DNA of 64,000 bases. It comes from Massilia rhizosphaerae. Lineage in GTDB: Bacteria > Pseudomonadota > Gammaproteobacteria > Burkholderiales > Burkholderiaceae_D. Below the pieces are notes generated by a model. It was not told where the DNA came from. It did no database searches and was given only the letters and a program-made list of their open reading frames with translations. The translations under genes were made by a program, and so were the position numbers. The first letter of the stretch is position 1, and every line of letters starts with the position of its first letter. Where the stretch lies: the NCBI RefSeq assembly GCF_016093545.1, contig NZ_JADKYX010000008.1, positions 1 to 64,000 on the forward strand. The letters are read 5' to 3'. Of this stretch, positions 1 through 7,887 are shown in pieces.

Positions 1-115
1 GTATTACTCACCCGTTCGCCACTCGCCGCCAGGTTGCCCCGCGCTGCCGTTCGACTTGCATGTGTAAAGCATGCCGCCAGCGTTCAATCTGAGCCAGGAT
101 CAAACTCTTCAGTTC
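1..115 (-). rRNA. rrs: 16S ribosomal RNA, 5' end only (runs off the window)
   Basis: Read on the minus strand, bases 109 to 91 give the universal 16S start AGAGTTTGATCCTGGCTCAG-type sequence, followed by the betaproteobacterial ATTGAACGCTGGCGGCATGC-like continuation. By alignment with the E. coli 5' end, mature nucleotide 1 should lie near base 115. Only about 115 bases are inside the window, so the rest of the rRNA operon lies to the left. Confidence 0.97.
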
Positions 116-210
116 AATCTCTGTTTTTGCTGCGCCGTTTCCGGCAACAGCAGATCGCTCACTCAAAATACTGACTGTATTTCTTGTGAACATTTGATAA
201 TTTAAGTATT

Positions 211-232
211 CAGTATCACCGAAGCGATACTG
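211..232 (-). other. rRNA leader stem-loop with cUUCGg tetraloop
   Basis: CAGTATC and GATACTG are perfect inverted repeats. In the minus-strand transcript a G-U and a C-G pair extend the stem to nine pairs closed by a C(UUCG)G tetraloop, which is exceptionally stable. It lies between boxA and the 16S 5' end, so it belongs to the rRNA leader. A role in processing or antitermination is inferred. Confidence 0.6.
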
Positions 233-268
233 GCACCTCATCAAACGCCCACACTTATCGACTGTTTA

Positions 269-280
269 TTGTTAAAGAAC
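269..280 (-). promoter_or_regulatory. boxA antitermination element of the rRNA leader
   Basis: The minus-strand sequence GTTCTTTAACAA closely matches the bacterial rRNA boxA consensus (TGCTCTTTAACA), which loads NusB/NusE to make transcription of rRNA resistant to Rho. It sits about 155 bases upstream of mature 16S. Confidence 0.8.
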
Positions 281-439
281 TGTGTTCGGTACTGCCTTGC
301 TGCGCTTGCGAATCGTTTTGTTCGTCAGCAGCAGAGAAGCGAGATTATCCGGTGTTTCGCGATGATCGTCAACTTCTTTTTATTCCCGTCGAAGCGTTCA
401 GAACCGTTTGAAGGCCTGTCGTTTGCGACGAGGGACCGA

Positions 440-468
440 ATGATACCAGCGTCGCATGCGGGGCGCAA
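440..468 (-). promoter_or_regulatory. Putative sigma70 rRNA promoter
   Basis: On the minus strand, -35 TTGCGC (468-463), a 17-base spacer and -10 TATCAT (445-440) are followed by a G/C-rich discriminator as usual for stable-RNA promoters. It lies some 320 bases upstream of 16S and reads through boxA. It sits only about 45 bases from the divergent gene at 511. Confidence 0.6.
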
Positions 469-510
469 GTCCCGCTACAATGCACGCTTTGCCGTCCTCC
501 CCGCACCGCC

Positions 511-1992
511 ATGACCATCCTGCTCGCCACCCTCAACGCCCGCTACGCCCACGCTTCGCTGGGGCTGCGCTACCTGCTGGCCAACATGGGGCCGCTGCAG
601 GAGCAGACGAGCCTGATGGAATTCGTCATCGGTGCGAAGACGGTGGAGGTCGTCGAACGCCTGCTGGCCAGGAAACCGCGCATCGTCGGCTTCGGCATCT
701 ATATATGGAACGTCGAAGAGACGACGCGGGTCGTCGCGATGCTCAAGCGCGTGGCGCCCGACGTGACGGTCGTGCTGGGCGGGCCGGAAGTGTCGCACGA
801 GACGAACGAGCAGGAGATCGCGCGCCTGGCCGACTACGTCGTCACCGGCTGGGGCGACGTCACCTTCCCCAAGCTGTGCGCCGAAATCCTCGACGGCCCC
901 AAGCCGATCATGAAAGTGCATGCGGGCGTCCAGCCGCCGATGGCCGACATCGCGCTGCCCTACTCTTTATATAGCGATGAGGACATCGCGCACCGCACGA
1001 TCTATGTGGAAGCGTCGCGCGGCTGCCCGTTCAAATGCGAGTTCTGCCTGTCGTCGCTGGACAAGACCGCGTGGCCCTTCGGGATCGACACCTTCCTCGC
1101 GGAGATGGAGACGCTGTACCGACGCGGCGCGCGGCTCTATAAATTCGTCGACCGCACGTTCAACCTGAACGTCAAGACGAGCCAGCGCATCATGCAGTTC
1201 TTCCTCGATAAGATCGCGGCCAACCCGGACGATCCGGTCTATGCGCACTTCGAACTCGTGCCCGACCACCTGCCGGAAGCATTGAAAGCGACGATCGCGC
1301 AATTCCCGCCCGGCGCCCTGCAATTCGAGATCGGCATCCAGAGCTTCAATCCCGACGTGCAGACCCTCGTGAGCCGGCGCCAGGACAATGCCAAGGCCGC
1401 GGACAACATCCGCTGGCTGACGACGCACTCGCACGCCCACCTGCACGTGGACCTGATCGCCGGCCTGCCGGGCGAAGACGTGGACTCTTTCGCGCGGGGC
1501 TTCGACCAGCTCGTGGCGCTGGGACCGCACGAGATCCAGTTCGGCATCCTCAAGCGCCTGCGCGGCACGCCGATCATCCGCCACACCGAGCCTTACAAAA
1601 TGGTGTACGACCCGTATCCGCCATACACCGTGCTGGCCACCGACCGCATCGACTTTCCCACCATGCAGCGGCTCGTGCGCTTTGCCCGCTACTGGGACCT
1701 GGTCGCGAACTCCGGCCGCTTCGCCCACACGATCAAGGTCCTGCTGGGCGACGGCCCGTTCGCCAATTTCATGGCCTTTTCGGACTGGCTCTACACGCAG
1801 CTCGACGCCACCCACCGCATCGCGCTCGATCGACTCGCCAAACTGGTACAGGCGTGGCTGCAGCGCCAGGGCATGCCGGCCGGCGAGGCGGCCGCCCTGA
1901 TCGCGAGCGATTACGCGGGCAGCGCGGCCAAGCCGGCCGACAAGGCCACGCATGCCGCGCCCGAGCGCCAGGTCCGCCACCTGGCCGCGTAA
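511..1992 (+). CDS. B12-binding-type radical SAM protein (DUF4080-like)
   Basis: A 493-residue protein with an N-terminal Rossmann-like cobalamin-binding-type domain (about residues 1-145), a radical SAM core (about 150-370) and a C-terminal extension typical of DUF4080 proteins. The iron-sulfur motif CxxxCxxC is complete at Cys172, Cys176 and Cys179, so it should bind a 4Fe-4S cluster and cleave S-adenosylmethionine. The N-terminal domain has LNARYAH in place of the cobalamin-ligating DxHxxG, as is common in this family, so B12 binding in the base-off mode is doubtful. The substrate is unknown. It starts just past the divergent rRNA promoter and ends 74 bases before the lipid transport operon. 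Confidence 0.85.
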   Translation: MTILLATLNARYAHASLGLRYLLANMGPLQEQTSLMEFVIGAKTVEVVERLLARKPRIVGFGIYIWNVEETTRVVAMLKRVAPDVTVVLGGPEVSHETNEQEIARLADYVVTGWGDVTFPKLCAEILDGPKPIMKVHAGVQPPMADIALPYSLYSDEDIAHRTIYVEASRGCPFKCEFCLSSLDKTAWPFGIDTFLAEMETLYRRGARLYKFVDRTFNLNVKTSQRIMQFFLDKIAANPDDPVYAHFELVPDHLPEALKATIAQFPPGALQFEIGIQSFNPDVQTLVSRRQDNAKAADNIRWLTTHSHAHLHVDLIAGLPGEDVDSFARGFDQLVALGPHEIQFGILKRLRGTPIIRHTEPYKMVYDPYPPYTVLATDRIDFPTMQRLVRFARYWDLVANSGRFAHTIKVLLGDGPFANFMAFSDWLYTQLDATHRIALDRLAKLVQAWLQRQGMPAGEAAALIASDYAGSAAKPADKATHAAPERQVRHLAA

Positions 1993-2066
1993 AGACGCGC
2001 CAACCTGTCCGCCACGGTAACGTAGCGCCGGTAGCGGCAGCCACGAATCTCTTTTACACTGCCGCA

Positions 2067-3194
2067 ATGCGGATTGAAAATGCGCCAACATTAACCGTCG
2101 AACATCCCAATGCCGGTGCGGAGCAGTCCGTGGTGGCGCGCGGCGTATGGCAAGTCCACGCATTCTCGCGGCGCGGCTTCAAGGATATCGAAAAGACGAT
2201 GAAATCCCTGGCCGGCAAGCCGGTCGCCTGGGACTTGTCCGAGATCGCCAGCCTCGATCACATCGGCGCCCAACTGTTCTGGACTTCCTGGGGCAAGCGC
2301 CGTCCCGCGCAATTGAAGCTCGACCCGCGCCAGGAAGAGCTGTTCGAGCGCATCGAAAAATCCGGCCGCATCAACCTGCCGCGCGCCCGCAAGAGCCCCA
2401 TGCAATGGGTGATCACGCTGGGCAGCGGCGTGCTGACCTTCTTCGAGCACCTGCGCGGCGCGATCACCCTGATCGGCCAGGTGGTGCAGGACATCGGCCG
2501 CTTCATCCGCCATCCGCTGACCGGGCCATGGCGCGAGATCTCGGCCAACATCTACCACTCCGGCTTCCAGGCGCTCGGCATCACGGCGCTCGTCGGCTTC
2601 CTGATCGGCGTCGTGCTGTCCTACCTGTCGGCGCAGCAGCTGCGCATGTTCGGCGGCGACATCTACCTCGTCAACATCCTCGGCATGAGCATCATCCGCG
2701 AACTGGGCCCGCTGCTGGCGGCGATCCTCGTGGCGGGCCGCTCCGGCTCCTCGATCACCGCGCAACTGGGCGTCATGCGCGTGACCGAGGAACTCGACGC
2801 GATGCTCGTGATGGGCATCTCGCACGGCTACCGCCTCATCATGCCCAAGGTGGTAGCGCTCGCGCTGGCGATGCCGCTGCTGGTCGTGTGGACGGATGCG
2901 ATGGCCCTGATCGGCGGCATGGTCTCGGCGAAGATCGAATTGAACCTGACGATGCGCTACTTCGTGCAGAAGCTGCCGTCGGCCGTGCCGATCGTGAACT
3001 ACAACATCGGCCTGGGCAAGGGCGTCGCGTTCGGCATGCTGATCGCGCTCGTGTCGTGCCACTTCGGCCTGCGCATCAAGCCGAACACGGAAAGCCTGGG
3101 ACGTGGCACGACGACCTCCGTCGTCACGGCGATCACCGTCGTGATCCTGGCCGACGCCGTGTTCGCGATCGTCTTTTCGGGAGTGGGCTTCTGA
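2067..3194 (+). CDS. MlaE-family ABC permease with N-terminal STAS-like domain
   Basis: A 375-residue inner membrane permease of the MlaE/YrbE family. Residues 1 to about 110 form a soluble STAS/MlaB-like domain (the stretch WDLSEIASLDHIGAQLFW is typical), followed by MlaE membrane segments with the conserved RELGPLLAAILVAGRSGSS region. In E. coli MlaB and MlaE are separate proteins; here they are fused, as in many betaproteobacterial paralogues. With the next three genes it should form an MCE-type phospholipid transporter between inner and outer membrane. The start at 2067 gives the full STAS domain, but there is no clear Shine-Dalgarno sequence. Its stop overlaps the next start by one base. 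Confidence 0.9.
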   Translation: MRIENAPTLTVEHPNAGAEQSVVARGVWQVHAFSRRGFKDIEKTMKSLAGKPVAWDLSEIASLDHIGAQLFWTSWGKRRPAQLKLDPRQEELFERIEKSGRINLPRARKSPMQWVITLGSGVLTFFEHLRGAITLIGQVVQDIGRFIRHPLTGPWREISANIYHSGFQALGITALVGFLIGVVLSYLSAQQLRMFGGDIYLVNILGMSIIRELGPLLAAILVAGRSGSSITAQLGVMRVTEELDAMLVMGISHGYRLIMPKVVALALAMPLLVVWTDAMALIGGMVSAKIELNLTMRYFVQKLPSAVPIVNYNIGLGKGVAFGMLIALVSCHFGLRIKPNTESLGRGTTTSVVTAITVVILADAVFAIVFSGVGF

Positions 3195-4057
3195 TGGCGA
3201 ATCCGGCCCAACAACCCCAGCGCCCGCCGCAGCAGCTGAACCGCAAGCCGGAGGAAGACGTCGGTCCGGCGGTCGTCCAGATCCGCAACCTGTGGACGCG
3301 CTTCGGCCGCACCGTCGTGCACCAGGACCTGAACCTCGACATCTACGCCGGCGAGATCCTGTCCATCGTCGGCGGGTCGGGCACGGGCAAGACCGTGCTG
3401 CTGCGCCAGATGCTCGGGCTGGAGCGGCCGTCCAGCGGCTGCGTCAGGGTGTTCGGCGAGGACGTCAGCAGCGCCAGCCCGGACCAGCTGCAGCGCATGC
3501 GCAACCACTGGGGCATGCTGTTCCAGCAGGGCGCGCTGTATTCCGCGCTGACCGTGTTCGAGAACATCGCGCTGCCGCTGCGCGAGCTGCGCGCGCTGCC
3601 CGAGGACGTCGTGCGCGACGCCGTGCTGCTCAAGATGGACATGGTCGGACTCGGCCCCGGCGACGCGAACAAGATGCCGTCCGACCTGTCGGGCGGGATG
3701 ATCAAGCGCGCCGCCCTCGCGCGCGCGCTCGCGCTCGAACCGCAGCTGCTGTTCCTCGACGAGCCGACGGCGGGCCTCGACCCCGACCTGTCCGATTCCT
3801 TCGTGGCGCTGATCCAGACCCTGCACAGCGAACTGCACCTGACCGTCGTGATGGTCACGCACGACCTGGACACGCTGTTCGCGCTGTCCTCGCGCATCGC
3901 CGTGCTGGCGGAAAAGCACGTGATCGCGGTCGGCCCGTCGTGCGACGTGCTGCGCGTGCAGCACCCCTTCATCAAACACTTTTTCCTGGGGCCGCGCGGC
4001 CAGCGGGCGCTCGAAGTGCTGGAAGAGCGCATCGCAAGAAAGGAGTCGGAAGACTGA
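3194..4057 (+). CDS. MlaF-like ABC transporter ATP-binding protein
   Basis: A 287-residue ATPase that powers the MlaE-like permease encoded just upstream. Walker A GGSGTGKT is at residues 60-67, the signature LSGGMIKRAA begins at about 165, and Walker B LLFLDEPTAGLDP begins at about 185, with the D-loop and switch histidine (VTHDLD) following. LSGGM instead of LSGGQ is characteristic of the MlaF subfamily. The N-terminal 25 or so residues are rich in Pro and Gln and lie outside the domain. The stop is followed after one base by the MCE gene, so the genes are co-transcribed. Confidence 0.93.
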   Translation: MANPAQQPQRPPQQLNRKPEEDVGPAVVQIRNLWTRFGRTVVHQDLNLDIYAGEILSIVGGSGTGKTVLLRQMLGLERPSSGCVRVFGEDVSSASPDQLQRMRNHWGMLFQQGALYSALTVFENIALPLRELRALPEDVVRDAVLLKMDMVGLGPGDANKMPSDLSGGMIKRAALARALALEPQLLFLDEPTAGLDPDLSDSFVALIQTLHSELHLTVVMVTHDLDTLFALSSRIAVLAEKHVIAVGPSCDVLRVQHPFIKHFFLGPRGQRALEVLEERIARKESED

Positions 4058-4058
4058 C

Positions 4059-5006
4059 ATGGAAAACAGATCGTATGCCCTCATGACGGGCTTCTTCACG
4101 GTCGCGCTGCTGGTGGCGGCCGTCCTGATCGGCCTGTGGCTGAACCGCGACCGCACCACGATGCATCCGTACGAAATCGCCACCACGCAGACCATCCCCG
4201 GCCTCAATCCGCAAGCCGCCGTGCGCTACCGCGGCCTGGAAGTCGGGCGCGTGGACGACATCGTGTTCGACCCGCGCGTGACGGGGCAGATCCTCATCAA
4301 GCTGTCGATCGAGGAAGGCGCACCCATCACGCAAACGACGTTCGCCTCGCTCGGCTACCAGGGCGTGACGGGCATCGCGTTCATCCAGCTGGACGACGAC
4401 CGCACCGGCTCCCCCCTGCTGAAAAGCGACAAGAACCACGTGGCGCGCATCCCGCTGCGTCCCGGCCTGCTCGACCAGCTGGAAAAGCGCGGCCTCGCGA
4501 TCCTGGAAAAGACGGAACGCATCACGGACAGCCTGAACAACGTCCTCAGCAAGGAAAACCAGGACAAGCTGACCGGCGCCTTCGACAGCATCAACAAGGC
4601 CGCCGCCGCGTATGCCGAGATCCCGGGCCAGCTGCAGCCGACGCTGGCCCGCCTGCCCGCGCTGGCGGATAAACTGGACCGCACGATGGGCTCCGTGAGC
4701 GAGCTGTCGACCAGCGTCACCGCCGCCGCGCACAACTACGATCGCCTCGCGACGAGCCTGCAGGCGCCGGGCGGTCCGGTCGAACGCGCCAGCACCGCCA
4801 TCGATTCGCTGGGCGGCGTGACGTCCGACCTCGAGCTGCAGACGCTCCCGCACGTGGTCGACATGGCCGACGAAGCGAAGACGTCGCTGCGCGCCGTGCG
4901 CCGCACCGTGACGAACCTGGGCGAGCGCCCGCAAAGCATCCTGTTCGGCGCCCCGGCGGCCGAACCCGGCCCGGGCGAACCCGGTTTCGTCCCACCGACC
5001 CACTGA
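4059..5006 (+). CDS. MlaD-like MCE domain protein
   Basis: A 315-residue protein with one N-terminal transmembrane anchor (about 8-28), one MCE domain (about 38-115, including the GLNPQAAVRYRGLEVGRV stretch) and a long helical C-terminal part. MCE proteins form hexameric rings in the periplasm that carry lipids from the permease toward the outer membrane. The C-terminal 200 residues are much longer than in E. coli MlaD and recall Pqi/Let or actinobacterial types, where helices form a tunnel. The Pro/Gly-rich tail is likely unstructured. It lies between its ATPase and a lipoprotein of the same system. Confidence 0.92.
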   Translation: MENRSYALMTGFFTVALLVAAVLIGLWLNRDRTTMHPYEIATTQTIPGLNPQAAVRYRGLEVGRVDDIVFDPRVTGQILIKLSIEEGAPITQTTFASLGYQGVTGIAFIQLDDDRTGSPLLKSDKNHVARIPLRPGLLDQLEKRGLAILEKTERITDSLNNVLSKENQDKLTGAFDSINKAAAAYAEIPGQLQPTLARLPALADKLDRTMGSVSELSTSVTAAAHNYDRLATSLQAPGGPVERASTAIDSLGGVTSDLELQTLPHVVDMADEAKTSLRAVRRTVTNLGERPQSILFGAPAAEPGPGEPGFVPPTH

Positions 5007-5020
5007 GGAATCCAGCGACC

Positions 5021-5635
5021 ATGCATCCGACCCGCTTCATTCTCGCCGCGGCCCTGGCCCTGATCATGTCCGGCTGCGCCTCGCAAAAAAGCCAGCCGAC
5101 GACGCAGTTCGACTTCGGCCCGGCCGCGCCCCCGCCGGCGGCGCAGGATCCCGCACCGGGTATGCTCGGCCCGGTGGTCGTCACCGACGTCACCGGCTCG
5201 AGCGCCCTGGACAACGAGCGCATGTTCTACCGCCTGAGCTATGCCGACCCGCTGCAGGCGCGCACCTATGCCAACAGCCGCTGGACGGCGAATCCGCTGC
5301 AGCTGCTGACGCAACGCTTCAAGACCCGGCTCGCGCAGGCGGGCGCGCGGGTGCTGTCGGAAACGGACGCCTCCATCGGCGTCCCGCTGCTGCGCATCGA
5401 CGTCGACGAATTCATGCAGGACTTCGGCGGCGTGAGCCGGAGCACCGGCATCGTCGCCGTGCGCGCCTCCGTGTTCCGGGGCCATACGCTCGTCGACCAG
5501 CGCAGCTTCCGCCGGGCCGTCCCCGCAACCAGCGCCGACGCGGCCGGCGGCGCGCGTGCGCTGGCGGCCGGCACCGACGCCGTCGCGGCCGACATCGTGA
5601 CCTGGCTGCGCACCTTGGACAACGACCGACGATGA
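5021..5635 (+). CDS. ABC-type transport auxiliary lipoprotein (PqiC/DUF330-like)
   Basis: A 204-residue lipoprotein with a signal peptide and lipobox LIMSGC, so Cys19 should be lipidated. The mature part fits the ABC_trans_aux (PqiC/YmbA) family, outer membrane lipoproteins that dock with MCE proteins. Its presence, and the lack of an MlaC-like gene, makes this operon more like the pqi type than the canonical mla type. It follows the MCE gene by 14 bases and overlaps the VanZ-like gene by four (ATGA). Confidence 0.85.
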   Translation: MHPTRFILAAALALIMSGCASQKSQPTTQFDFGPAAPPPAAQDPAPGMLGPVVVTDVTGSSALDNERMFYRLSYADPLQARTYANSRWTANPLQLLTQRFKTRLAQAGARVLSETDASIGVPLLRIDVDEFMQDFGGVSRSTGIVAVRASVFRGHTLVDQRSFRRAVPATSADAAGGARALAAGTDAVAADIVTWLRTLDNDRR

Positions 5636-6759
5636 CCGATACGGAAGACGAGGCCTCTCCCCGCGCCTCGCCGGTGGCGCGCGCGGCGCTGCTGGCCTAT
5701 CTGCTGCTGATCGTCTACGCGAGCTGGTTCCCCTTTTCCGGCTGGCGCAGCAGCGGGCTGTCGCCGTTCGCCTTCCTCACCCTGCGGATGCCGCATTGGT
5801 GGACCGGCTTCGACGTCATGGTCAACATCGTCGGCTACATGCCGTTCGGCGTGCTGGTCGTGCTGGCGCTGCATCCGCGCGTGCGCGGCATGTGGGCCGT
5901 GGCCGTCGCGGCCCTCGTCGGCCTGCTGGTGTCGGGGACGATGGAGGTCGTGCAGAACTATCTGCCCAGCCGCGTCCCCTCGAACCTCGACCTGCTGACC
6001 AATGCCGCCGGCTGCCTGGCCGGCGCGCTGCTCGGCGCCTGGTTCGCGCCCATGCTGCTGGACCGCAGCCGCCTGTACCTGCTGCGGCGACGCTGGTTCG
6101 CGGCGCATGCGAGCCAGGGCCTGGTCCTCATCGCCCTGTGGCCGCTGGCCCAGGTCTATCCGCAGAACTACCTGTTCGGCAATGGCCAGATCCTGCCGCT
6201 GCTGTCGGAATGGCTGTCCGACTGGCTCGACACGGACATCGACCTCGTCACCCTGCTGCGCGGCGACGTGCCGATGAGCGTGGAGCAGTACTGGCTGTCC
6301 GAGACCATCATCACCGCGTGCGGCATGACGGGCGCCGCCCTCACCCTGCTGTGCCTGACCCGGCGCAGCGCGCCGCGGCTGTCGCTGATGCTGGCGCTGA
6401 TCGCCGTCGGCATCGTCGTCAAGACACTCGCGAGTTCGCTGTTCTTCGCGCCGGACAATGCGTTCGTCTGGGTCACGCCCGGCGCCGAGGGCGGCTTCCT
6501 GATCGGCCTGATCATGCTGGCCGGCCTCGCGTTCGCGCCCCAGGTGGCGCAGCGCCGGCTGGCCGTCGTGACGCTCGTGCTGTCGCTCATCGTCGTCAAT
6601 ACGATTCCGGCCAATCCGTATTTCGTCTCCACGCTGCAGGCCTGGCAACAAGGTAAATTCCTGAATTTCAACGGGGCCGCCCAATTCCTCGGCATGGCGT
6701 GGCCCATCATCGCGCTGTGGTTCCTGCTGCTGCCTTCGCACCGGCTGAACCGCTCCTGA
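5632..6759 (+). CDS. VanZ-like integral membrane protein
   Basis: A 375-residue polytopic membrane protein. The N-terminal third has VanZ family hallmarks: YASWFPF after the first membrane segment, DVMVNIVGYMPFGVLVVLAL, and TMEVVQNYLPSRVPSNLDLLTNAAG with the conserved acidic and Asn residues. The rest has about five more hydrophobic segments without a clear relative. VanZ was named for low-level teicoplanin resistance, but most chromosomal members have no proven role. Its four-base overlap with the lipoprotein gene ties it to the lipid transport operon, so a cell envelope role is likely. Confidence 0.85.
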   Translation: MTDTEDEASPRASPVARAALLAYLLLIVYASWFPFSGWRSSGLSPFAFLTLRMPHWWTGFDVMVNIVGYMPFGVLVVLALHPRVRGMWAVAVAALVGLLVSGTMEVVQNYLPSRVPSNLDLLTNAAGCLAGALLGAWFAPMLLDRSRLYLLRRRWFAAHASQGLVLIALWPLAQVYPQNYLFGNGQILPLLSEWLSDWLDTDIDLVTLLRGDVPMSVEQYWLSETIITACGMTGAALTLLCLTRRSAPRLSLMLALIAVGIVVKTLASSLFFAPDNAFVWVTPGAEGGFLIGLIMLAGLAFAPQVAQRRLAVVTLVLSLIVVNTIPANPYFVSTLQAWQQGKFLNFNGAAQFLGMAWPIIALWFLLLPSHRLNRS

Positions 6760-6817
6760 TAACGGCGTATCATTACGGCGCCAGCGCCCACGGGGCCGCA
6801 ACTCATCCGAAAACGAC

Positions 6818-7144
6818 ATGAACGACGACAAACCTTTTTATCGACACCACGTATTCTTCTGCCTGAACGAACGCGAAGGCAAGGACTGCCGCCCCAGCTG
6901 CGGCAAGAGCGGCGCGGAAGCCGCGCAGCAGCACGCCAAGCAGCGCGTCAAGGAGCTGGGCCTGAATGGTCCGGGCCAGGTCCGCATCAACAAGGCCGGT
7001 TGCCTGGACCGCTGCGAGGAAGGCCCCGTCGTGGTGATCTACCCGCAGGGCACGTGGTACACCTACGTGGACACGACCGACATCGACGAAATCATCGACC
7101 GCCACCTCGTCAAGGGCGAGATCGTCGAGCGCCTGAAGATCTGA
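6818..7144 (+). CDS. Thioredoxin-like [2Fe-2S] ferredoxin
   Basis: A 108-residue protein of the thioredoxin-fold 2Fe-2S ferredoxin family, related to the NuoE C-terminal domain. Candidate cluster ligands are Cys15 and one of Cys24/Cys28 in the N-terminal half, plus Cys62 and Cys66 in AGCLDRCEEGP. It should be a small cytoplasmic electron carrier; its redox partner cannot be told from the sequence. It is followed after 13 bases by the alpha/beta hydrolase gene, with which it is probably co-transcribed. Confidence 0.9.
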   Translation: MNDDKPFYRHHVFFCLNEREGKDCRPSCGKSGAEAAQQHAKQRVKELGLNGPGQVRINKAGCLDRCEEGPVVVIYPQGTWYTYVDTTDIDEIIDRHLVKGEIVERLKI

Positions 7145-7157
7145 ACCGACGTACGCA

Positions 7158-7787
7158 ATGAACAAGAATTCGCACAAGTTTTACCTGACCGGCCGCGCCG
7201 GCAAGATGGAATGCCTGCTGGACGAACCGGAAGGCCCGCCGCGCGGCATCGCCCTCGTCGCGCACCCGCACCCGCTGTACGGCGGCAGCATGGACAATAA
7301 AGTGGCGCAGACGCTGGCCCGCGCCTTCGTCGGCCTCGGCTACGCGACGGCCCGCTTCAACTTCCGCGGCGTCGGCGAGTCGGAAGGCGTGCACGACGAA
7401 GGCCGCGGCGAAGTGGACGACATGGAGATCATGCTCGACCACATGATCGGACAGTATCCGGGCCTGCCGTACGCGCTGTCCGGCTTCTCGTTCGGCACCT
7501 TCGTCCAGGCCCAGCTGCAGCAGCGCCTGGTCCAGCAAGGCCGCCCGGCCGAGCGCCTGGCGCTGGTCGGCACGGCCGCCGGCAAGTGGCCGGTGCCGGA
7601 CGTCCCGGCCGACACGATCCTGATCCACGGCGAACTTGACGATACGATACCGCTCGCGCACGTGTTCGACTGGGCCCGCCCGCTCGACATCCCCGTGATC
7701 GTGATTCCCGGCGCCGACCACTTTTTCCACCGCAAACTCGTTCACATTAAAAATCTTGTCGCGCAAATGTGGCGGCGTGACATTTGA
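7158..7787 (+). CDS. Alpha/beta hydrolase
   Basis: A 209-residue cytoplasmic hydrolase of the small DeoC-neighbour/YfhR-like alpha/beta family. HPHPLYGG early in the protein probably shapes the oxyanion hole, the nucleophile is Ser111 in GFSFG, an acid lies in HGELDD, and the catalytic His is in PGADHFFH near the C-terminus. No signal peptide is present. The substrate is not predictable. It belongs to the same transcription unit as the ferredoxin, and the promoter of the next gene overlaps its stop codon. Confidence 0.85.
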   Translation: MNKNSHKFYLTGRAGKMECLLDEPEGPPRGIALVAHPHPLYGGSMDNKVAQTLARAFVGLGYATARFNFRGVGESEGVHDEGRGEVDDMEIMLDHMIGQYPGLPYALSGFSFGTFVQAQLQQRLVQQGRPAERLALVGTAAGKWPVPDVPADTILIHGELDDTIPLAHVFDWARPLDIPVIVIPGADHFFHRKLVHIKNLVAQMWRRDI

Positions 7788-7807
7788 GCCGAACGCTGGC
7801 CTATAAT
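7777..7807 (+). promoter_or_regulatory. Putative promoter of the carboxypeptidase gene
   Basis: A perfect -10 TATAAT (7802-7807) preceded at 19 bases by GTGACA (7777-7782), a five-of-six match to the -35 consensus. It leads to an approximately 75-base leader before the carboxypeptidase ATG at 7888. Confidence 0.55.
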
Positions 7808-7887
7808 GATGCGATCTTCTTTCAAGGCAATGCTTATGGGCATTGCCATCGCAGCATCGTTCACTGTTCACTTCTGAGTTGTCTTCC

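Larger units (their letters stand above)
116..510. other. Non-coding rRNA leader and divergent promoter region
   Basis: About 395 bases with no credible gene. It holds, on the minus strand, the 16S leader with an antitermination boxA and a UUCG-capped hairpin, and the rRNA promoter near 440-468. The right end must also hold the control region of the plus-strand radical SAM gene at 511; a TACAAT hexamer at 476-481 could be its -10, but no good -35 is visible. Confidence 0.7.
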
